Source: a virus. Taken from it: 31,970 nucleotides of DNA. Shown here piece after piece: positions 29,071 through 31,970 of this stretch; positions within the stretch are counted from its first letter, which is position 1; each line of letters begins with the position of its first letter. Under the pieces are notes generated by a model, which saw nothing but the letters and a program-made list of their open reading frames with translations, was not told where the DNA came from and did not search any database. Both the position numbers and the translations under genes were made by a program. The stretch lies in the IMG/VR virus record IMGVR_UViG_3300025132_000016, positions 1 to 31,970 of that record. One strand, written 5' to 3'.

Positions 29071-30372
29071 TTATCCAAAATAAACAATACGGCTTTTGTT
29101 AATTTCATAAAACACACGCATAATTAATGCATCAGCAATATCCGGTGATCGCCCTAACAATTGTTTTACCTTGTCTTTGGGTGTAATTGATAATTTATTG
29201 TCTTTATCAATGTCGTGTTGCTTAACCATTTCAAACTCTGTTATTATTTGATCTTTTTTACTTTGGTTACTTATACGCACTTGGCCGTTGTTTACCATTT
29301 GGGCAAACTTGTAATAACATTGTGTTTTTAAGTTTTTGTAATTTTCATTGTTTAATGCTTTTGATCCATTAACAAATGATTTGCACCCTTTAATTAAATC
29401 AACAAACCCACCACCCACGCCATCACTATCCGCAACAATGTTACTACGTTGCACGTTGTGTTGCTTTGCAAGTTCTAAAACCTTGTTGGCTAATTCATCA
29501 ATTGCGTTTTTATCAATAACAATAATATCAATGCAATGCCAATTATCCCAAATACATATTACAGATTTATCACGGCCATAACGTGCCACATCAACACTTA
29601 TATACTTAACACCGTTGCCCGTAATATAATCATTGGTAAACATATTCATTAAACCGTCTATTGTAAACAACTGCGTATCATCATCGCTATATTCCCAATC
29701 ACCAAACAATAAACGTTTTTGGTTTAATACGTCCAACCGTTTTAACTGTTCAATATAATGTTTGGAAATGTTGGGGTTGTCGGTAACTAACGAACGTATA
29801 AACTTATGGTTATTTGGTAACTCGCTTTTTACATAAGGTTTGTAAAAACTTGTATATATCCAACCCTTGCTCGGATTGCACGTCATTAACAATTTAGGTA
29901 TTAACCCGTGTTTGTCTAATTTATAACGCATACGGCTTTGTATTACGTTATATGCCATTGGTGTTATTTCCGTTGCCTCATCAATAAATGCACCGGTTAT
30001 TTCCATTGAGCCCAAACTATCAAAATTTGGATCGCTTGGATAATGAAATAAATCTTTTAATAGTATTTCCGATTTGGTGTGTGTTAATGTAATAACACTT
30101 TTGGTTTCGTTATATACAAAATCAACATTGGCATTTAAACCTTGCATACTGCATACCTCAAAGAAACTTTTTAATGTGGTTTCTTTTAAGTTTTTTAAAC
30201 GTGACCGGCCAATAACATAACGTGTGTTTGGATACTTTAAACATTGTTTTAAAACCCAATAACAACCCAATAACGATTTACCACCACCCGCACCACCACC
30301 GTATAAAATTACGTTAGTGTTTTGGTCTTGTAAATAATCAATTGCCGTTGTCTGTTTTATTGATAGAATCAT
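29071..30372 (-). CDS. terL: Terminase large subunit
   Basis: The ATPase domain has Walker A GGGAGGGKS (about 25-33 from the ATG at 30372), Walker B GAFIDEATEI (about 127-136) and the coupling motif TCNPSKGW. The nuclease domain has VDVARYGRDKS, ADSDGVGGG and a final DIADALIMRVF, giving the three acidic metal ligands of the RNase H-like fold. At 433 residues it is full-length. It cuts and pumps phage DNA into the prohead. A GTG at 30396 would add eight residues, but the ATG at 30372 with GGAAA before it is the better start. It overlaps the small subunit by 35 bases. Confidence 0.95.
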   Translation of the reverse strand: MILSIKQTTAIDYLQDQNTNVILYGGGAGGGKSLLGCYWVLKQCLKYPNTRYVIGRSRLKNLKETTLKSFFEVCSMQGLNANVDFVYNETKSVITLTHTKSEILLKDLFHYPSDPNFDSLGSMEITGAFIDEATEITPMAYNVIQSRMRYKLDKHGLIPKLLMTCNPSKGWIYTSFYKPYVKSELPNNHKFIRSLVTDNPNISKHYIEQLKRLDVLNQKRLLFGDWEYSDDDTQLFTIDGLMNMFTNDYITGNGVKYISVDVARYGRDKSVICIWDNWHCIDIIVIDKNAIDELANKVLELAKQHNVQRSNIVADSDGVGGGFVDLIKGCKSFVNGSKALNNENYKNLKTQCYYKFAQMVNNGQVRISNQSKKDQIITEFEMVKQHDIDKDNKLSITPKDKVKQLLGRSPDIADALIMRVFYEINKSRIVYFG

Positions 30373-30739
30373 TTTCCACGTATGTTTTGGTTTCACTCCA
30401 ATTAATAGGTTTGCCGTCCATACCGGTTAATTCCTGTCGCTCTACATAACCACGTGTTTTGCCTTTAGTTTTTAAATAAAATAATATTGCAGTTGCGTTT
30501 CCATCTTTAATTAGTTTCCACAATTCCGCCTCACATATATCAATTGCCAACTCTTGTATTTCATCAACCCTTTGTTTAAACTCAACGTCATTATTGTAAT
30601 AACGGTAAAACGTGCTCCGGCTACATTGTGCAAAGTTACACGCCAACGTTACATTGCCAATATTTTGCTCTAAATGTTTTAATAAAACATCTTTAGTAAC
30701 AACGGTGCGTTTCTGTTCCTTTTTTTTAGTGTGTGCCAT
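30338..30739 (-). CDS. terS: Terminase small subunit
   Basis: The 133 aa protein has a basic start and an N-terminal helix-turn-helix (about 28-48, with TLACNFAQCSRSTFYRYYN). A long central helical segment (53-92) for oligomerisation follows, then a C-terminal tail with GYVERQELTG, a phrase common in terminase small subunits. It recognises the packaging site and activates the large subunit, whose gene overlaps its end. A TACTTTTG box 21 bases upstream of the ATG could provide extra transcription. Confidence 0.85.
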   Translation of the reverse strand: MAHTKKKEQKRTVVTKDVLLKHLEQNIGNVTLACNFAQCSRSTFYRYYNNDVEFKQRVDEIQELAIDICEAELWKLIKDGNATAILFYLKTKGKTRGYVERQELTGMDGKPINWSETKTYVENDSINKTDNGN

Positions 30740-30760
30740 TTTGTAACATTTTGTTTAATA

Positions 30761-30768
30761 CAAAAGTA
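30761..30768 (-). promoter_or_regulatory. Possible promoter box upstream of terS
   Basis: TACTTTTG on the minus strand matches TAnnTTTG, but no TTTG/TTG or ATTnCG box is found at the proper distance. It lies in a very AT-rich 70-base gap and is only a weak candidate. Confidence 0.3.
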
Positions 30769-30809
30769 ATTAAATAAATTAAATAATCTTTTATTTAGTA
30801 ACAATAATT

Positions 30810-31109
30810 TTAATTGTCCATATCATAACCCTCGTGGTTGTAACCACCTAAACTTGCAATTGGCACGTTTAAACATTCAACCATTGCAAACTCAAACACT
30901 TTTGCTTTATTGTCGTAACCTAATACCTCACCCCAATTATCACATAACTGTTCCCACATTTCTTTTGTTTCCGCACTAACCTTTATTGTTATTACTTTAT
31001 CAAACTTTTCATTGGCCGTTAGATCCAAATCCTTTTTATCCGCCTCAATATATTTATCCAAACTTTCGTATTTATCAAAATTTGGTATTAAATTTTTATT
31101 TTTGTCCAT
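30810..31109 (-). CDS. Ribbon-helix-helix-like protein, 99 aa
   Basis: The frame is open to a TTG at 31211 but passes through a terminator hairpin. The ATG at 31109 has the TTTAAAACAATTATT leader found before other genes, so I use it. Residues 37-80 fit a ribbon-helix-helix fold: strand KVITIKVS, helix AETKEMWEQLCDNW, loop, then helix KAKVFEFAMVECLN. Such proteins bind operators as dimers. The N-terminus is Lys/Asp-rich and the C-terminus acidic. Standing first in the terminase unit behind an attenuator-like leader, it may regulate late genes or its own leader; this is inference. Confidence 0.6.
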   Translation of the reverse strand: MDKNKNLIPNFDKYESLDKYIEADKKDLDLTANEKFDKVITIKVSAETKEMWEQLCDNWGEVLGYDNKAKVFEFAMVECLNVPIASLGGYNHEGYDMDN

Positions 31110-31121
31110 AATAATTGTTTT

Positions 31122-31151
31122 AAAAAAAGAACGGGAGCAACCACGCTCCCG
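31122..31151 (-). terminator. Hairpin terminator or attenuator before the ribbon-helix-helix gene
   Basis: CGGGAGC-GTGGTT-GCTCCCG on the minus strand (31151-31132) is a perfect 7-bp hairpin followed by TTC and a run of seven Ts. It lies downstream of the promoter at 31209, so it either ends the preceding small-gene operon or attenuates the 31209 transcript, or both. Confidence 0.75.
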
Positions 31152-31152
31152 C

Positions 31153-31197
31153 TCAACCAAAAAAACCAACACGGGGTAAAACAAACAAAACCCGCAT
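31153..31197 (-). CDS. Possible 14-residue leader peptide
   Basis: Between the 31209 promoter and the terminator, an ATG at 31197 opens a short frame, MRVLFVLPRVGFFG, whose TGA is at 31155-31153, one base before the hairpin. The ATG is 11 bases after the TATTTTTG box. Short frames arise easily by chance, so only its exact placement makes it worth listing. Confidence 0.25.
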   Translation of the reverse strand: MRVLFVLPRVGFFG

Positions 31198-31208
31198 TGT
31201 AGTAATTG

Positions 31209-31244
31209 CAAAAATACGTTTGTTTTTTATTCCGTTTACGAAAT
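31209..31244 (-). promoter_or_regulatory. Candidate late promoter of the ribbon-helix-helix/terminase unit
   Basis: Minus strand: ATTTCGTAAAC (31244-31234), 17 bases, TATTTTTGC (31216-31208). The boxes and spacing equal those at 16783-16818, with a different spacer sequence. Transcription would start near 31200 and run through a roughly 90-base leader holding the short frame and the hairpin terminator. Confidence 0.6.
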
Positions 31245-31525
31245 TAGTTTAATTTCTTTTGCTCAACCTTTTTCCGCTTGTTCTCGTTATCCTTCTGTAA
31301 TTGGTCTTGCACTAACCCCATATTTTTAAATAAACCGTTTAAACGTGTTTGTCTTGCCATTTCAATATCTAACAATGTAACACCAATATTAGTATCACCG
31401 TGTTTATTAATGTAGTTGTTAATCATATTTTGGCAACTGTCTAATTTGTCTTTAGTCCTTGATCCCCAAATGCAACGCATTATATGTAACATTTCATCAC
31501 GGGCACTTATTGTTTCTTTTGTCAT
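31244..31525 (-). CDS. Hypothetical helical protein, 93 aa
   Basis: The protein is predicted as a set of helices with two Cys (about 18 and 30), and the C-terminus is a charged coiled-coil-like stretch ending in KRKKVEQKKLN. I do not recognise the family. Its ATG overlaps the preceding stop as ATGA, so it is translated with the zinc-ribbon gene. It is the last gene of the short operon that begins at 1229 and crosses the cut. The following late-promoter box overlaps its stop codon. Confidence 0.65.
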   Translation of the reverse strand: MTKETISARDEMLHIMRCIWGSRTKDKLDSCQNMINNYINKHGDTNIGVTLLDIEMARQTRLNGLFKNMGLVQDQLQKDNENKRKKVEQKKLN

Positions 31526-31734
31526 TTTTTAAATTTTTTTAATTGGTTTAACCTTATTTTAAATAATTTTGTTTTTGGCTTTTTATTATATGTGCCAACC
31601 GTTTCCGGTTCTTCATCTTCATAATAACTTGTGTGCTCTTTGCAACTACTGCAAATCATATAATCATCGTAAACCGGTGCACCGCAACAACTTGATGCAC
31701 CACTTGTAAAAAGAAATTCGTCTTGTCCATTCAT
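31522..31734 (-). CDS. Small zinc-ribbon protein, 70 aa
   Basis: SSCCGAPVYDD (Cys16, Cys17) and ICSSCKEH (Cys28, Cys31) form a CxxC-type zinc ribbon, of the kind seen in many small phage proteins. An acidic linker (about 37-45) and a strongly basic tail (KKPKTKLFKIRLNQLKKFKK) follow, which could bind nucleic acid. The function is unknown. It starts five bases after the split gene's stop and overlaps the next gene by four bases. Confidence 0.7.
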   Translation of the reverse strand: MNGQDEFLFTSGASSCCGAPVYDDYMICSSCKEHTSYYEDEEPETVGTYNKKPKTKLFKIRLNQLKKFKK

Positions 31735-31738
31735 AATG

Positions 31739-31970
31739 TTAAAAATAAACTGTTATTTTTTTATCGTTAAAATCAATGTCCACCATATTTGGTTGATACA
31801 TATCCCGTGCCTCATAATTTGGGTTTGGTAATGTTTCCGTTTCCATTTCAAAATCAGCAATTAAACTTAACAAGTCAAATTCAATTTCTTTTGTTTCATC
31901 ATCAAATGCACCACCAACATAATATTCAATTAACACCTCAAACCGTGTTACGTTAGTTGCATACACACCA
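31739..31970 (-). CDS. Hypothetical protein, C-terminal part of the split gene
   Basis: The frame enters from the window end and stops at 31739. Bases 31872-31970 duplicate 1-99, so only 31739-31871 add new codons to the gene that begins at 296. A GTG at 31966 is not a real start: the joined frame continues upstream for about 65 codons to an ATG. The C-terminal part is acidic with alternating hydrophobic residues (LIEYYVGGAFDDETKEIEFD) and ends KKITVYF, suggesting a beta-rich domain. No family is recognised. Confidence 0.85.
   Translation of the reverse strand, partial: GVYATNVTRFEVLIEYYVGGAFDDETKEIEFDLLSLIADFEMETETLPNPNYEARDMYQPNMVDIDFNDKKITVYF
31872..31970. repeat. Terminal direct repeat, right copy
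   Basis: This is identical to bases 1-99; see the left copy. Together they show that the sequence closes into a circle. Confidence 0.95.

Noticed and set aside
10786-29075. GATAAC-to-AGTAT similarity after the stops of the 44 aa gene and of terL, first taken as a duplicated gene end.
   Set aside because: The similarity starts only at the stop codons and continues into the intergenic part, where it coincides with the two ATTGCGAYAGT late-promoter boxes. The proteins are unrelated, so it is regulatory and not a gene duplication.
31110-31211. N-terminal extension of the ribbon-helix-helix gene from a TTG at 31211.
   Set aside because: The extension runs through a perfect terminator hairpin and T tract, its Cys/Phe-rich sequence is unlike the rest, and a well-placed ATG exists at 31109.
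1-31970. Integrase, attachment site or lysogeny switch, given the Cro-like protein.
   Set aside because: No recombinase-like protein and no divergent repressor gene are present; all genes read in one direction. A temperate lifestyle cannot be supported.
1-31970. CRISPR array, tRNA genes, diversity-generating retroelement or insertion sequence.
   Set aside because: No regularly spaced repeats, no cloverleaf-like segment in the short gaps, no reverse transcriptase or transposase, and no variable-repeat pair near the fibre genes were seen by eye.

Overview
The window is a complete or nearly complete genome of a tailed phage of the Bacteroidota, probably infecting a Flavobacteriia-like host. Bases 1-99 are repeated exactly at 31872-31970. 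The sequence is therefore a circular assembly cut open at an arbitrary point, with about 31,871 unique bases, and one gene is split across the cut. The host assignment rests on three things: promoter-like boxes of the Bacteroidota form (TTTG or TTG, about 20 bases, TAnnTTTG), A-rich leaders without Shine-Dalgarno sequences before start codons, and protein families that I recognise from Bacteroidota phages. The DNA is AT-rich. A tape-measure protein of 1368 residues points to a siphovirus with a long tail. I see no integrase, repressor/attachment-site pair, DNA polymerase, primase, helicase, tRNA or CRISPR array.

Every credible gene lies on the minus strand, so the genome reads from right to left. 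The order is: small genes at 31739-31109 (zinc ribbon, unknown, ribbon-helix-helix protein); terminase small and large subunits (30739-29071); tail assembly chaperone with a likely frameshift, tail completion proteins, two large tail-tip proteins and the tape measure (29022-17719); three small genes (17708-16828); ClpP-like prohead protease with a nested scaffold, major capsid protein and tail tube protein (16777-14133), closed by a terminator; portal, connector and virion accessory genes (14008-11117); a lysis cassette of amidase, holin and candidate single-gene spanin (10756-9510); a metallophosphoesterase (9522-8269). Then come early-type genes: unknowns, a DNA methyltransferase next to a PLP-dependent enzyme (8142-5068), and a recombination/replication operon with a Rad52/Erf-like annealase candidate, SSB-like protein, Cro-like regulator, replication initiator and VRR-NUC nuclease (5013-1499). 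A last short operon (1229 through the cut to 31244) holds unknown proteins.

The regulatory layout is unusually readable. Three promoters upstream of early-type genes look host-like (TTG/TTTG, 20 bases, TAnnTTTR). Four other sites share a different architecture: ATTnCGnnAnn, exactly 17 bases, TAnnnTTGC. They precede the ribbon-helix-helix/terminase genes, the post-terminase tail operon, the capsid operon and the amidase. In three of the four the start codon begins 4-6 bases after the box, which predicts leaderless or nearly leaderless late mRNAs. This candidate late-promoter class is the most interesting finding. It is followed by the methyltransferase/PLP pair, an attenuator-like leader before the terminase genes, the candidate u-spanin and the poly-T frameshift site.
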